Shown here piece after piece: positions 52,991 to 62,098 of a stretch of DNA of 64,000 nucleotides. A model generated the notes under the pieces. That model searched no databases, was not told the DNA's origin, and saw only the letters and a list, made by a program, of their open reading frames with translations. The first letter of the stretch is position 1. Every line of letters begins with the position of its first letter. The translations under genes and the position numbers were made by a program. The stretch lies in NCBI RefSeq assembly GCF_017811155.1, contig NZ_JACVCV010000004.1, forward strand, positions 308,025 through 372,024, written 5' to 3'. The stretch is from Lunatimonas salinarum (GTDB lineage: Bacteria > Bacteroidota > Bacteroidia > Cytophagales > Cyclobacteriaceae).

Positions 52991-53497
52991 TCAGTACCGG
53001 GGTGATTTGCCCTTTGGAATACTGAGGCTTTGCCAGGGAGCTTCCGTGAGAATCTTTGCCAAGTAAATTATCTGACCAATATGCGCTGCATAATGGGCCA
53101 ATTGCCGGCTGATTGCGTCTACCACCGTGTGTTCCTTGTGCCCGATCCGGACGGTTTTCTTTAGGTCCTCCTCCCCGAGCGGCTCTACCGCTGCGAAAAA
53201 ACAGGCCCATCCTTCGTGCCACTTTTCCCACATCACTGCTTCCGTTTTAATAATTGGTTCAAATTCTGCCTCGCGTTCCCGCCAAGACTTTTCGCCATTG
53301 CTCTGCAAAAAATCTGTCCATCTGGAAAGCATATTGCCGTGGAGGTGGTTGACGAGCATAGCCACGGAGTTGCTGTCTTCATTAAACCGATAAAAAAGCT
53401 TCTCCGCTGGTATCTGACGGATGGCGTTTTCTCCCATTTCTTTGTAATCCCTAAATAACTGGAGGACACTTTCCAAATACATAGCCGATGCTGTCAT
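52991..53497 (-). CDS. DinB-like (DUF1572) four-helix protein
   Basis: 168 residues of four long helices. Conserved His residues fit the DinB/YfiT metal site: MLVNHLHGNMLSRWTDFL in helix 2 and RQLAHYAAHIGQIIYLAKIL in helix 4. The family is often annotated DUF1572; some DinB-fold members are thiol transferases, but for this subgroup none is shown. The start at 53497 gives MTASAMYLES. It stands 12 bp beyond the GDPD remnant on the opposite strand. Confidence 0.8.
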   Translation of the reverse strand: MTASAMYLESVLQLFRDYKEMGENAIRQIPAEKLFYRFNEDSNSVAMLVNHLHGNMLSRWTDFLQSNGEKSWREREAEFEPIIKTEAVMWEKWHEGWACFFAAVEPLGEEDLKKTVRIGHKEHTVVDAISRQLAHYAAHIGQIIYLAKILTEAPWQSLSIPKGKSPRY

Positions 53498-53720
53498 GCT
53501 GCTGCTGATTTTTATTTAACTACACTTGATTCAAAACCCTGAGGATTGGACAGTAAAAACACGCTTTGCCAAACTTTCGTTTGCATTTAAGGTCACTTCC
53601 TGGCACTATACGGGTACCCTTACTACCCCTACGTTTAAAAATAATTCCACCTTTTTTTCGTTTAAACAAAACAAATCAGATCTTATTTTCGTCTAAGGAA
53701 CAACTAAACCAAACAATAAC

Positions 53721-53957
53721 ATGAATAACATCAAGGCATTGCGCAAAGCCATCCGGGTGTTTGAGTCCTACGGCATCCCTTTGACCGGGAAGCATAAAGG
53801 AGCAAACTTTTACAATGACCTCAAGATGGATAAGGTGTTCGTTTCAGGGCTTATCTACGAGTTGGAATACGAGCTGAAAAGGGAGCTCGAGGATGAAAAG
53901 ATAGCCAAAATTCAAACCCCATCTGAACTAATCGAAACCTTACTTAGGGCGTCCTAA
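53721..53957 (+). CDS. Acyl-carrier-like protein lacking the phosphopantetheine serine
   Basis: 78 residues. The pattern of an acyl carrier protein is recognisable: helix 1 ALRKAIRVFESYG, then ANFYNDLKMDK, helix 2 VFVSGLIYELEYELKREL, and EDEKIAKIQTPSELIETLL. In true ACPs the segment at residue 38 is DSL with the Ser carrying the prosthetic group; here it is Asp37-Lys38-Val39, so no holo form is possible. It may be a scaffold or regulator of a fatty-acid or polyketide enzyme. Single-gene unit, upstream of an MBL-fold gene by 37 bp. Confidence 0.65.
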   Translation: MNNIKALRKAIRVFESYGIPLTGKHKGANFYNDLKMDKVFVSGLIYELEYELKRELEDEKIAKIQTPSELIETLLRAS

Positions 53958-53994
53958 CAGGAAATACCGTTAGGTTCAGTTGGAAAAATGGTTG

Positions 53995-55071
53995 ATGAAA
54001 CGAAACGTGCTTCTCTTTTCATTTACGCTGCTATTGATACTAGGCGCCTTGCCTTTTCTTGGAAAAGCACCTGCCGAAATCAACAGCTTGTTTGTTTCCA
54101 ATGAACAATTGCGAACGGTAAATGAAAGCATCGCATGGAAGGGTACACCGAAATCCGAAGACGGTAAATTCCGCAATCTGTATCAGCCCTTTGAAAGCCG
54201 CTTTTCAGACCTTCTTAAATGGAAATTATCCCGTAATCCACAGCGGGAAGCCAAAAGGGCAGACAAACGAGTCCTTGAAGTACAAGCTGCGCAAGAGCTA
54301 GTATCCGGAGTGAATGATTTTTTGATTTGGCTTGGCCATGCAAGTTTTTTGATGAGAAAAGACGGGGTTACATTTTTGATTGATCCAATCTTGATCGATA
54401 ACTTATTTCTTAAAAGGCAATCCGAGTTGCCACTTGCACTAGCTAAATTGCCAAAAATCGACTTCCTGCTTATCTCCCACAATCACCGGGACCACTGTGA
54501 CCAATCCACCGTGGAATATTTGGCATCCAAAAACCCCGATATGACCGTGCTTACCGGTCTCGGTATGAGTGAGGTGCTTACTCCTTGGCTTGCGGGCCAG
54601 CAAATTCAGGAAGCAGGCTGGTTCCAACAATATGACCTTTTGGATTCGGCTGTTCAGGTGGTGTACGTTCCCACGAGGCATTGGTCACGAAGGGGGCTTA
54701 TGGATGAAAACGAGCAACTTTGGGGAGTTTTTTTCTTTCGCTTTGCTAACACCTCCATCTATTTCATGGGTGACAGCGGCTACGGGGCACATTTCGCCGA
54801 CATCAAATCGGTATTGGGCAGTCCAGACTATGCGCTTTTAGGGGTCGGTGCTTTCAAACCGGAATGGTTTATGCACCAATCCCACATTAGCCCGACAGAT
54901 GCCATTCGAGTGGCTAACGAAATAGGCGCGGAAAATTTCTTCCCCATGCATTTCGGCACTTTTGACCTATCAGACGAACCTCCTTTGGAGCCCTTGGATA
55001 TCCTCCTTGAAAACGCGGACAAAATAAACGGAAGGTTCATTTTTCCCGTCATTGGGAAGAATATTTGGTAA
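53995..55071 (+). CDS. NAPE-PLD-like MBL-fold metallohydrolase
   Basis: 358 residues from ATG 53995; an upstream TTG at 53980 would add MEKWL before the signal-like segment. Features: a hydrophobic N-terminus (signal or anchor, 5-22), then LIWLGHASFLMRKDGVTFLIDPI, the metal motif ISHNHRDHCDQS (HxHxDH), VPTRHWSRRGLMDENEQLWG, YFMGDSGYG and MHFGTFDLSDEPP. This layout equals bacterial N-acyl-phosphatidylethanolamine phospholipase D and UlaG-like enzymes. Substrate is probably a membrane phospholipid, by analogy. The upstream ACP-like gene gives no direct clue. Confidence 0.87.
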   Translation: MKRNVLLFSFTLLLILGALPFLGKAPAEINSLFVSNEQLRTVNESIAWKGTPKSEDGKFRNLYQPFESRFSDLLKWKLSRNPQREAKRADKRVLEVQAAQELVSGVNDFLIWLGHASFLMRKDGVTFLIDPILIDNLFLKRQSELPLALAKLPKIDFLLISHNHRDHCDQSTVEYLASKNPDMTVLTGLGMSEVLTPWLAGQQIQEAGWFQQYDLLDSAVQVVYVPTRHWSRRGLMDENEQLWGVFFFRFANTSIYFMGDSGYGAHFADIKSVLGSPDYALLGVGAFKPEWFMHQSHISPTDAIRVANEIGAENFFPMHFGTFDLSDEPPLEPLDILLENADKINGRFIFPVIGKNIW

Positions 55072-55192
55072 AGTTCCGCTAACTTGCACGCCGGTGCATG
55101 TGGTCATACCGACCTCTGAACGCAAAAACACCGGCATCCCTTAGGGGAAATCTCTTTTACCTCATCCCTTTACAACTTAAAACCATATTTTA

Positions 55193-55657
55193 ATGAGTCA
55201 GCTGATCATTGACAGTTACGAGGCCTTCCTCGCCTACGTGGGCCAGGATTTAGGCGTTTCGGACTACCATAAAGTCACCCAGGAACAGATCAATTTATTT
55301 GCAGACGCCACACTGGACCATCAGTGGATCCACATAGACCCCAAGCGGGCAAAGGAAGAAGGCGCATTTGGAGGAACCATTGCGCACGGATACCTTACTC
55401 TGTCGCTCGTGCCCTACCTTTGGGATCAGATCGTCACGGTGAAAAATCTCAAGATGATGGTCAATTATGGGATCGAAAACCTCCGCTTTGCCAACCCCGT
55501 GAAGGTGAACGACGAGATCAGAATGCATGCGAACCTAGCCAATATCAGCGATTTACGGGGTACTATCAAGACGGAAATGAAGGTTAAAATTGAAATAAAA
55601 GGGGAAAAAAAGCCTGCATTGGCGGCAAACCTCATCTTTTTATACCATTTTCTATAA
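55193..55657 (+). CDS. MaoC-family (R)-specific enoyl hydratase
   Basis: 154 residues with a hot-dog fold. The hydratase motif is FADATLDHQWIHIDPKRA, with the catalytic Asp and His, then FGGTIAHGYLTLSL and MVNYGIENLRFANPVKVNDEIR. These enzymes hydrate 2-enoyl-CoA, in beta-oxidation, PHA synthesis or fatty acid metabolism. The length is full. It is followed by a bidirectional terminator shared with the opposite outer-membrane receptor gene. Confidence 0.9.
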   Translation: MSQLIIDSYEAFLAYVGQDLGVSDYHKVTQEQINLFADATLDHQWIHIDPKRAKEEGAFGGTIAHGYLTLSLVPYLWDQIVTVKNLKMMVNYGIENLRFANPVKVNDEIRMHANLANISDLRGTIKTEMKVKIEIKGEKKPALAANLIFLYHFL

Positions 55658-55662
55658 TGTAA

Positions 55663-55702
55663 AAATCGCCTGCCCCCTTCAGGAGTCAGGCGATTTCTTT
55701 TT
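55663..55702. terminator. Bidirectional terminator between the MaoC and receptor genes
   Basis: Perfect 10-bp arms AAATCGCCTG (55663-55672) and CAGGCGATTT (55687-55696), with T-tracts after the stem on both strands. It lies 5 bp beyond the MaoC stop and 11 bp beyond the receptor stop. Confidence 0.8.
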
Positions 55703-55713
55703 CCGGCGAGCGA

Positions 55714-58149
55714 TTAGTCCAGGCGGTTACGTTCCTCTGAACTGCCGCTTCGCTGAGATATCCTGAAATTTTCTCCTTGCGAAAACTTCCAACGGATACC
55801 CAAACGCACAGACTGTATGTTGTTGTATTGGGCCACGTCTGTATTGATTTGGTCAAACAGGATATTACCGGTAAACCGCTGACTTCTTAGCAGATCCGTC
55901 CCGTTTAGGCTGACACTCCACTGATCATCTTTGAAGCTCTTGGTGACTCCTGCGTCCAGCCAAGCCGCCGGATTTAGCACTAACTGTCCAAATCGGTTTT
56001 TGCTCATGTACGTACCGACTACTTCCACTTTCCAGCCTTTGGCAAAGGAGAGGTTGTGCTGCGTTCTTGCCATCATCGATACTTGGCTTACATCCAGCAT
56101 TTCACCGCCCAGCTGAGACTGAAAGGTATTGTTGCTCACCTGCAACGTATGGTTGGTAGTGTACCACGGGGCAAATTCGACGGGTACGATCAACCGGAGA
56201 TTAAGGTTTGTAGTAACGTCTAGGTTTTGGATCTGAATGGCCGTTCTTCTGGTTTCATCATCCTGCACCATGATTTGCCCAAAGGCATTTTCTGTCCGTG
56301 CGTAGCCCAAGCTGACTTGATACATCCCTTTGATCGTATGGTTCATCTCCAAGTTGGTCGCATACTGGGGCGTCAGATTTGGGTTTCCCTGCTCCACCGT
56401 CAACGGATCGATGTAGAAGATAAATGGGTTCAACAACCGGTAGTTGGGACGGGTTATCCGCCGGTTGAGCGTATAGCCGATCTGATAGTTATCGTTGACC
56501 TGCTGCTGTAGACTAACACTGGGGAAAAAGTCTAGGTACTGCTGCGCATTTCTCCGGTTCATGGTAACGCTATTGCCCAAGATATCGGAGTATTCCATCC
56601 TAAGACCTGCTTGAAGGTCCAGCTTGCTCCCCACTTTGGTTTTGTAGTTGCCATACGCCGCGAGCACCTGTTCGTGGTAGATAAACTGATTGCTGTTTGG
56701 ATCCGGCTCGAAGCCGCCTTCCTCTTCGCTCTTGGCAATCTGCAGGTCATTGTCTGACTTCACCCAGCTGCCCTTTACGCCCAATTCCAGCGTTCGGCCC
56801 TTCTTTAAAGGTTTGGTAAAATCTACCTTGGAGGTTAGAATGGTGTAAGCCATTTCGTTTCCCGTTAAAATCCTGCCTAGGGTTCCTGATTCGATGAGGT
56901 CTTCGGTCCAGTAGCGATTGGTTAATAGGCTGAGACTGCCCGCATCCATCAGTGTGTAGTCCAGGTCGGAAGTTAGCTTGGTGCCCAAGGTATCCAACTC
57001 ACCCACGTAATGCAGGTTCACAAAGTACCTGGTATTATCCGAGTGGCTGTCGTTGAGTGCCCTGAGGTGTTGAATAGCCGTGTTGGAAGGGTTGGAAATT
57101 GCCGTATTGGACAGGCCGTCTTCGGTTCCATCCTGCCTGGAAGCCTGCAAGTTAATCCCGACGCTGTGCTGCGCATTGATCTGATAGTCTGCACCACCGT
57201 TGAAGAACAGGTTTTTCCGCACCAGCTTTAGCCTTGCCACTTGGTCAAATGCCGAGATGCCTTCCTCTACTTGAAACCTTCTTAATATCTCTAGGTCGTT
57301 ATACTGCGCCCATTCGTTGTAGTTCAGGTTGCTGTTGGTCGTCCACTTACCTTTTTTCAGGTTGAGGCTTCCTCCAAGGTTGGGCGCATAAATTCCGTTA
57401 TATCTACTGCCTGCTGTTAGGTTTCCATTCATACCGTTGAGATCGTTTTTCTTCAGCCGAAGGTTAATGACACCCGCAGCACCTTCCGCATCAAACCGGG
57501 ATGATGGATTGTTGATCACTTCAATGCTTTTGATATTTTCCGCAGGCATGGCTCTCAAAAAGTTGGCTAGGTCCGCTGCGCTCATGTAAGTTTGCCGATC
57601 ATCTATCAGCACGACCACACCACTTCTTCCATTCAGGTTAATGTTGCCATCGCTGTCCACGAAAACGCCTGGAGACCTACCGATTACATCCAGAGCAGTG
57701 TTGCCTTCCGCGAGGGGAGAGCCCTCCACATTTACGACCGTTTTGTCTGCGTCGAACACGACCTGAGCGCGCATACCGCTAACGGTGACTTCCGACAGCG
57801 AGGACAGCTCCTCCTGCAATTTGACAGCGCCGAAATCACGCTTTACCTTGCCATCCAAATGCAGAGCTTGGGATTGGAATGTTACAAACCCCATGCTTGA
57901 AATCTCTAAAATAACTTCCCCTCTAAAAGCAGAATTTATCAAGAAAAAGCCTTCCCCGTCAGTCACGGTCCCTGTGATTAGGTTTTGGGATGAACTTTCC
58001 TTTAGGGTTACATTGACAAAGGGCAGTGCCTCCCCATCTGATGTGACTACGGTACCGGTTAAGCTATTACCTAGCTCTTGCGCGGCCGATTCGCTGAGAC
58101 CGAGCAGGTAGGCCAAAAGGGTAAAAAAGAACCATGCTGAAAATTTCAT
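55714..58149 (-). CDS. TonB-dependent-receptor-like outer-membrane beta-barrel protein
   Basis: 811 residues from ATG 58149, which gives a clean signal peptide (MKFSAWFFFTLLAYLLG...SAAQE); the reading frame extends 18 codons further upstream without signal character. Residues 28-110 form a CarboxypepD_reg-like domain (LTGTVVTSDGEALPFVNVTL). Next a plug domain (VVLIDDRQTYMSAADL, NIKSIEVINNPSSRFDAEGAAGVINLRLKK). The rest is a beta-barrel of the OMP_b-brl family (INAQHSVGINLQASRQDG, GYTLNRRITRPNYRLLNPF). No SusD-like partner lies nearby, so it is not part of a polysaccharide utilisation pair. Cargo unknown. Confidence 0.88.
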   Translation of the reverse strand: MKFSAWFFFTLLAYLLGLSESAAQELGNSLTGTVVTSDGEALPFVNVTLKESSSQNLITGTVTDGEGFFLINSAFRGEVILEISSMGFVTFQSQALHLDGKVKRDFGAVKLQEELSSLSEVTVSGMRAQVVFDADKTVVNVEGSPLAEGNTALDVIGRSPGVFVDSDGNINLNGRSGVVVLIDDRQTYMSAADLANFLRAMPAENIKSIEVINNPSSRFDAEGAAGVINLRLKKNDLNGMNGNLTAGSRYNGIYAPNLGGSLNLKKGKWTTNSNLNYNEWAQYNDLEILRRFQVEEGISAFDQVARLKLVRKNLFFNGGADYQINAQHSVGINLQASRQDGTEDGLSNTAISNPSNTAIQHLRALNDSHSDNTRYFVNLHYVGELDTLGTKLTSDLDYTLMDAGSLSLLTNRYWTEDLIESGTLGRILTGNEMAYTILTSKVDFTKPLKKGRTLELGVKGSWVKSDNDLQIAKSEEEGGFEPDPNSNQFIYHEQVLAAYGNYKTKVGSKLDLQAGLRMEYSDILGNSVTMNRRNAQQYLDFFPSVSLQQQVNDNYQIGYTLNRRITRPNYRLLNPFIFYIDPLTVEQGNPNLTPQYATNLEMNHTIKGMYQVSLGYARTENAFGQIMVQDDETRRTAIQIQNLDVTTNLNLRLIVPVEFAPWYTTNHTLQVSNNTFQSQLGGEMLDVSQVSMMARTQHNLSFAKGWKVEVVGTYMSKNRFGQLVLNPAAWLDAGVTKSFKDDQWSVSLNGTDLLRSQRFTGNILFDQINTDVAQYNNIQSVRLGIRWKFSQGENFRISQRSGSSEERNRLD

Positions 58150-58301
58150 AATGATGTAGTTACTAGTTGTTCGTTGACTCCTCCCTTGAAAAAGCGGTGC
58201 CAAAACGAAAAAAAGTTCTTATATGACTGATTTACAGATTTATAAGAAAGTTTACTTTGTGGGCTATGTATCGAAACCGGACAGAATTATTGTCCGATAT
58301 T

Positions 58302-58335
58302 AAAAAAAAATCCTCCTGACTGACAGCCAGGAGGA
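58302..58335 (-). terminator. Terminator of the superoxide dismutase gene
   Basis: On the minus strand TCCTCCTG pairs with CAGGAGGA (8 bp, 9-nt loop) and is followed by at least eight T. It lies 26 bp beyond the sod stop. A second small stem, CGGACA/TGTCCG, lies at 58278-58296. Confidence 0.8.
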
Positions 58336-58360
58336 CCATATAATTTGAATAATCCGCAGA

Positions 58361-58969
58361 TTATTTCGCCGCAGCGTATCGCTTAGCGACTTCTTCCCAA
58401 TTTACAACAGACCAAAAGGCGCTGATGTAATCGGGTCTTCTGTTTTGGTAGTTCAGGTAGTACGCGTGTTCCCACACGTCCAATCCCAAAATCGGAGTGC
58501 CCTTCACGTCAGCGACATCCATCAGGGGGTTGTCTTGGTTTGGTGTAGAACTTACCTGAAGCTCTCCGGAAGCATCTACACTAAGCCATGCCCATCCGGA
58601 ACCGAATCGGGTAGCGGCAGCCTTGTTAAATTCTTCTTTCAGCTTGTCAAGTGAGCCAAATTTCGCGTCGATAGCTTTGGCCAAGTCACCTGAAGGCGCA
58701 CCGCCACCATTAGGAGATAGTACGGTCCAAAACAAGGAGTGGTTGTAGTGGCCTCCTCCGTTGTTTCGTACAGCTGGAGACGCGGAAGAAATGTTTTTCA
58801 TGATGTCCTCTAGGCTTTTGCCTGCGAGGTCGGTGCCTTCTACAGCGCCGTTCAAGTTGGTGACATAAGCGTTGTGGTGCTTTCCATGGTGGATTTCCAT
58901 GGTCTTTGCATCAATATGCGGTTCTAGTGCATTAAAGTCATAGGGTAATGCGGGAAGTTCAAAAGCCAT
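58361..58969 (-). CDS. sodB: Fe/Mn superoxide dismutase
   Basis: 202 residues from ATG 58969, giving the family's N-terminus [20 protein letters not shown]; the frame is open 26 codons further up, with no fit. Metal ligands: His27 in MEIHHGKHH, His in [10 protein letters not shown], Asp and His in [11 protein letters not shown]. It converts superoxide to H2O2 and O2. Motif GSGWAWL and the sequence around the second ligand fit the Fe/Mn group; metal choice cannot be settled by sight, and the symbol sodB is a convention. It is a single-gene unit with its own terminator. Confidence 0.92.
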   Translation of the reverse strand: MAFELPALPYDFNALEPHIDAKTMEIHHGKHHNAYVTNLNGAVEGTDLAGKSLEDIMKNISSASPAVRNNGGGHYNHSLFWTVLSPNGGGAPSGDLAKAIDAKFGSLDKLKEEFNKAAATRFGSGWAWLSVDASGELQVSSTPNQDNPLMDVADVKGTPILGLDVWEHAYYLNYQNRRPDYISAFWSVVNWEEVAKRYAAAK

Positions 58970-59084
58970 TTTTTCGTTAAAATTTAAGGTGAAACATTGA
59001 GTTAATGTGATGGTTGCTAGGTTTAAAAAACCTAATAAGCCAACCACAAATCCCGGAAAATGGTTCTAAAATCGCCAGGAATCT

Positions 59085-59528
59085 CTAATTTCTCAACGAT
59101 TTGAAAAAATCCTGCAGTAGTTTTTGAGATGCTGACTCACACAACCCGCTGCTCACGATGGTCTTAGGGTGCAGCACCGGCTCGGTCAGTCTGCTGTATC
59201 CCCTTTTGGGATCATTTGCCGCAAAATGCAGTTCGCCAAGCTGCGCCCAAAAGATAGCGCCGGCACACATGAGACAAGGTTCTAGGGTTACGAAGAGTTT
59301 GCATTCCGGCAAGTATTTGGACCCCAGTGCACTGAAACCTGCTGTCAATGCCAAAATTTCCGCATGGGCGGTGACGTCCGTAAGACGTTCGGTTTGGTTG
59401 TAAGCCCTGGCGATAATCCGGTTTTTACAAACAAGCACCGCCCCTACTGGAACCTCCCCTTCTTCCAGCCCAAGCTGGGCTTGCTTCAGGGCTTCCATCA
59501 TGAAATACTCGTTGGAATATAGCTCCAT
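59085..59528 (-). CDS. tadA: tRNA-specific adenosine deaminase
   Basis: 147 residues. It deaminates A34 of tRNA-Arg(ACG) to inosine. The zinc motif HAE (His55, Glu57) and PCxxC (Cys85, Cys88) are intact: TAHAEILAL and TLEPCLMCAGAI. GEVPVGAVLVCKNRIIARAYNQTERLTD lies at the N-terminus and ANDPKRGYSRLTEP with the family's C-terminal part follows. Length is typical. It ends 37 bp from the sodB region and starts 20 bp after the PiT-like gene. Confidence 0.88.
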   Translation of the reverse strand: MELYSNEYFMMEALKQAQLGLEEGEVPVGAVLVCKNRIIARAYNQTERLTDVTAHAEILALTAGFSALGSKYLPECKLFVTLEPCLMCAGAIFWAQLGELHFAANDPKRGYSRLTEPVLHPKTIVSSGLCESASQKLLQDFFKSLRN

Positions 59529-59547
59529 GCCAGTTCTCTTACCTTCG

Positions 59548-60684
59548 TTACCAGTTTGTAAACAAGGCGAAAACTTCTTTCCGAACGCCCTCGTTGATGA
59601 TTAGGGCCAATATCAAGGAGACTAATAGGCCAATTCCGGCTTTGACCATGTCATTTTTGGCAAGGCGATACGCACGCACCAGCCTTGCCCGCCGCTTTTT
59701 CAGCTTTCTGGATTTGGCAAGGGCAATGGCCAGTTCCCGGCCTCCCAGCAAACCAATAAAGACCCAAGTGGTACTCATCGGCATATTGCTGTAGCCCTTG
59801 AAATAAAAGAGGATCACGGCATACACCAAATCCACAATGGTCGCAGCCCTCACATCCGTTACTTTCGTCTTTTCGTTGACGATGCCCTGTATTTTATCTC
59901 CCTTCAGGTAAAAGAGAAAGCCCAATCCGAGAAATACAAATCCGGTGTACGCGACAAATTCCCAAACCCCAAGCGTTCTCGGTAAAAACACGGCGATATT
60001 GGCTGCATCCTGCATTATCCACACCGCCCACAAGGCACCCGAAGTAATCCACTGCAAGACATACCAAAATGGTTTTGGCTTTCCCTTCAGGTAGTTTTCT
60101 ACAAACTTTTCGAGCAAAAACCAGACAATAATCGCCCCCAAGAAGGCCACCAAGTAGCCGATAAAGCTCTTTTGCATCACGCCAATGATTGTACCGGCTT
60201 TGTACGTAAATACGTTCAATAACAAAAAGGTGGTGGAAACCGGCATACGCAGCCTGGTCATCACAAGGAGTACGATAGGCGCTGCAAGCTGCAAAAACAC
60301 AAAATTATCCGGTGCACGATCCAACCCCTCTACCCGAAGCCGCTGATAGCTGACGTCACCGTCATACACCACCCAGCTGTAGGTCACTGTGGCCACAAAG
60401 ATCAGCCCCATAAAAAGCCACAGGTAATACCACTTCCGGTTTTGATTGGAGGCAATAAAGGTGCCTATGGTCTGAATACTGTCGTTGGCAATGGCAGAAT
60501 AGGCCGCCAAGGCAAAGCCAAACCACATCGCTGCATAGGTATAGGGAGTAATGATGCCCGCGATGGACACCAAGATACACATGATCAGCAGGAAGGATTT
60601 TTCTTTTTTACTAAAATCAAAAAGTGAATAGGCGGCCTTCGAGAGCGCATCCTGATTGATGTTTTGATCCTTCAATTTGACCAT
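59548..60684 (-). CDS. PiT-family-like (Pho4-type) phosphate transporter homologue
   Basis: 378 residues from ATG 60684; an upstream TTG at 60717 lies inside a promoter box. About nine to ten membrane helices. Two repeats of the PiT fold are suggested by AAYSAIANDSIQTIGTFIASN and LRMPVSTTFLLLNVFT in the first half, and SNMPMSTTWVFIGLLGGRELAIAL in the second; PiT carriers have GANDVANA and PxSTTH in those places. The signature asparagine-aspartate pair is kept, so an ion-coupled phosphate or related anion transport is likely. The cytoplasmic loop has KSRKLKKRRARLVRAYRLAK. It is divergent from nptA. Confidence 0.72.
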   Translation of the reverse strand: MVKLKDQNINQDALSKAAYSLFDFSKKEKSFLLIMCILVSIAGIITPYTYAAMWFGFALAAYSAIANDSIQTIGTFIASNQNRKWYYLWLFMGLIFVATVTYSWVVYDGDVSYQRLRVEGLDRAPDNFVFLQLAAPIVLLVMTRLRMPVSTTFLLLNVFTYKAGTIIGVMQKSFIGYLVAFLGAIIVWFLLEKFVENYLKGKPKPFWYVLQWITSGALWAVWIMQDAANIAVFLPRTLGVWEFVAYTGFVFLGLGFLFYLKGDKIQGIVNEKTKVTDVRAATIVDLVYAVILFYFKGYSNMPMSTTWVFIGLLGGRELAIALAKSRKLKKRRARLVRAYRLAKNDMVKAGIGLLVSLILALIINEGVRKEVFALFTNW

Positions 60685-60714
60685 GGCAATGCTTAGGCTG
60701 GTGAAACGCAGCCA

Positions 60715-60722
60715 CAAAGGTA
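60715..60722 (-). promoter_or_regulatory. -7 promoter box of the PiT-like gene
   Basis: The minus strand reads TACCTTTG, an exact TAnnTTTG match. It overlaps the in-frame TTG at 60717, so translation must start at the ATG 31 bp further on (60684). No -33 element at standard spacing. Confidence 0.5.
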
Positions 60723-60969
60723 CGTAAGTTTATAAGAGCTCAATGTTAACAAATTGTTAATAAAAGCAACCAAAGAATAGGGGACACGCGCCAAAAGCAC
60801 CCTGCTTTTACTCAACAATTAAAGGTAACGGTTTTTTTTCAGTACTTAAACACCCTACAATCAACTATTTCAGTCAAATCCCAAAAAAATCAAATTAACA
60901 TAACCTTCATCTAAAAAACGCCTTAATAACTTTTTTCTAACGGAAATTTGCGCAAATTTTACCTATTGA

Positions 60970-62094
60970 ATGATTCAAGCCCCTAGCATGCTCGTCAAAG
61001 AAACCGTTAAACCGACCCTTTTATTGATAGGAATGGCGTTACTCGGTCTTTTGCTTTTTATGTTTTCGATTGACCTGATGACTTTTTCGGTGGGAAAGCT
61101 GAACAGTGTGGTGGCCAAAGACATCTTTACTGCTACCGAAAACCCCTTTGTGGGACTGTTTATCGGCATTCTGATGACTGCGCTTATTCAGTCAAGTTCC
61201 ACCATCTCGGCCATGGTAGTGGCTGTGGTAGCATCGGGAAGCCTTAGTCTCACGCAGGCCGTGCCGCTCATCATGGGGGCAAACATTGGCACTACCCTGA
61301 CCTCCAACTTGGTTTCCCTGAGCTTTATCACGCAAAAGAAACCTTTTAAAAAAGCCCTATCTGCCGCAGTGCTGCATGATTTTTTTAACATTATCACTAC
61401 ATTGGTGTTGTTTCCGCTGGAAGTCTCCTTTGGGCTCTTAAGTGATATGGCCCATCACCTTGCAGGATTCTTTATGACGGCCGATGGGAATCAGCACACG
61501 CAGGACTTTGCTCCCTATAGGTTTTTTCTGCGACCGCTATCCGACCTACTCTATGGGTGGTTAAACTGGCCACTTTTCTGGTTAGTTTTCGGCGTGATCC
61601 TACTATTTGGATCCATCAAGCTCCTCTCTAACCTCGCATTTGAATCCATCCTTTCGCCTAAATACAAAAAAGCCAGCAAACACCTGTTCAAACAGCCTTT
61701 TAGAGCCTTCGGATATGGCGTCTTTTCCACGGCTGCCGTTCAGTCCAGCACCATCACCACCTCCTTGGTCGTGACGGTAGTGGCAACGGGAAAGGCATCT
61801 TTGGACAAGGTTTTTCCATTTATCATCGGTGCAAATATCGGCACGACGATCACCGCGGCCATCGCGGCGCTATATAAGACAGAGGCTGCTATAAGCATCG
61901 CGTTGGTGCATTTTTTATTTAATCTGATCGGCGCGCTGATTTTCCTTCCTTTTCCGCCTGTACGCAGAATTCCGCCCCGCTTGGCATCCCTGTTTGGCAA
62001 GCAGATCGTCAAGTCCCGCCTTATTGGACTGGCCTACATCTTGCTCACATTTTTTGTGATCCCTTTCCTATTGATTTACCTCAACAGCGAGTAG
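60970..62094 (+). CDS. nptA: Na+/phosphate symporter (NptA-like)
   Basis: 374 residues with about eight membrane helices. Two inverted QSSS-type repeats identify the family: ALIQSSSTISAMVVAVVASGSLSLTQAVPLIMGANIGTT in the first half, and STAAVQSSTITTSLVVTVVATGKASLDKVFPFIIGANIGTT in the second. NptA-type symporters import phosphate with Na+, and the length is near the minimum for the family; there is no PhoU-like C-terminal domain. Divergent from the PiT-like carrier, 285 bp apart, so the two may share regulation. Confidence 0.88.
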   Translation: MIQAPSMLVKETVKPTLLLIGMALLGLLLFMFSIDLMTFSVGKLNSVVAKDIFTATENPFVGLFIGILMTALIQSSSTISAMVVAVVASGSLSLTQAVPLIMGANIGTTLTSNLVSLSFITQKKPFKKALSAAVLHDFFNIITTLVLFPLEVSFGLLSDMAHHLAGFFMTADGNQHTQDFAPYRFFLRPLSDLLYGWLNWPLFWLVFGVILLFGSIKLLSNLAFESILSPKYKKASKHLFKQPFRAFGYGVFSTAAVQSSTITTSLVVTVVATGKASLDKVFPFIIGANIGTTITAAIAALYKTEAAISIALVHFLFNLIGALIFLPFPPVRRIPPRLASLFGKQIVKSRLIGLAYILLTFFVIPFLLIYLNSE

Positions 62095-62098
62095 GGTT

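Noticed and set aside
58278-58296. CGGACA/TGTCCG stem as a separate regulator site
   Set aside because: It lies just beyond the sod terminator, with short arms and no gene start near; more likely part of the 3' region.
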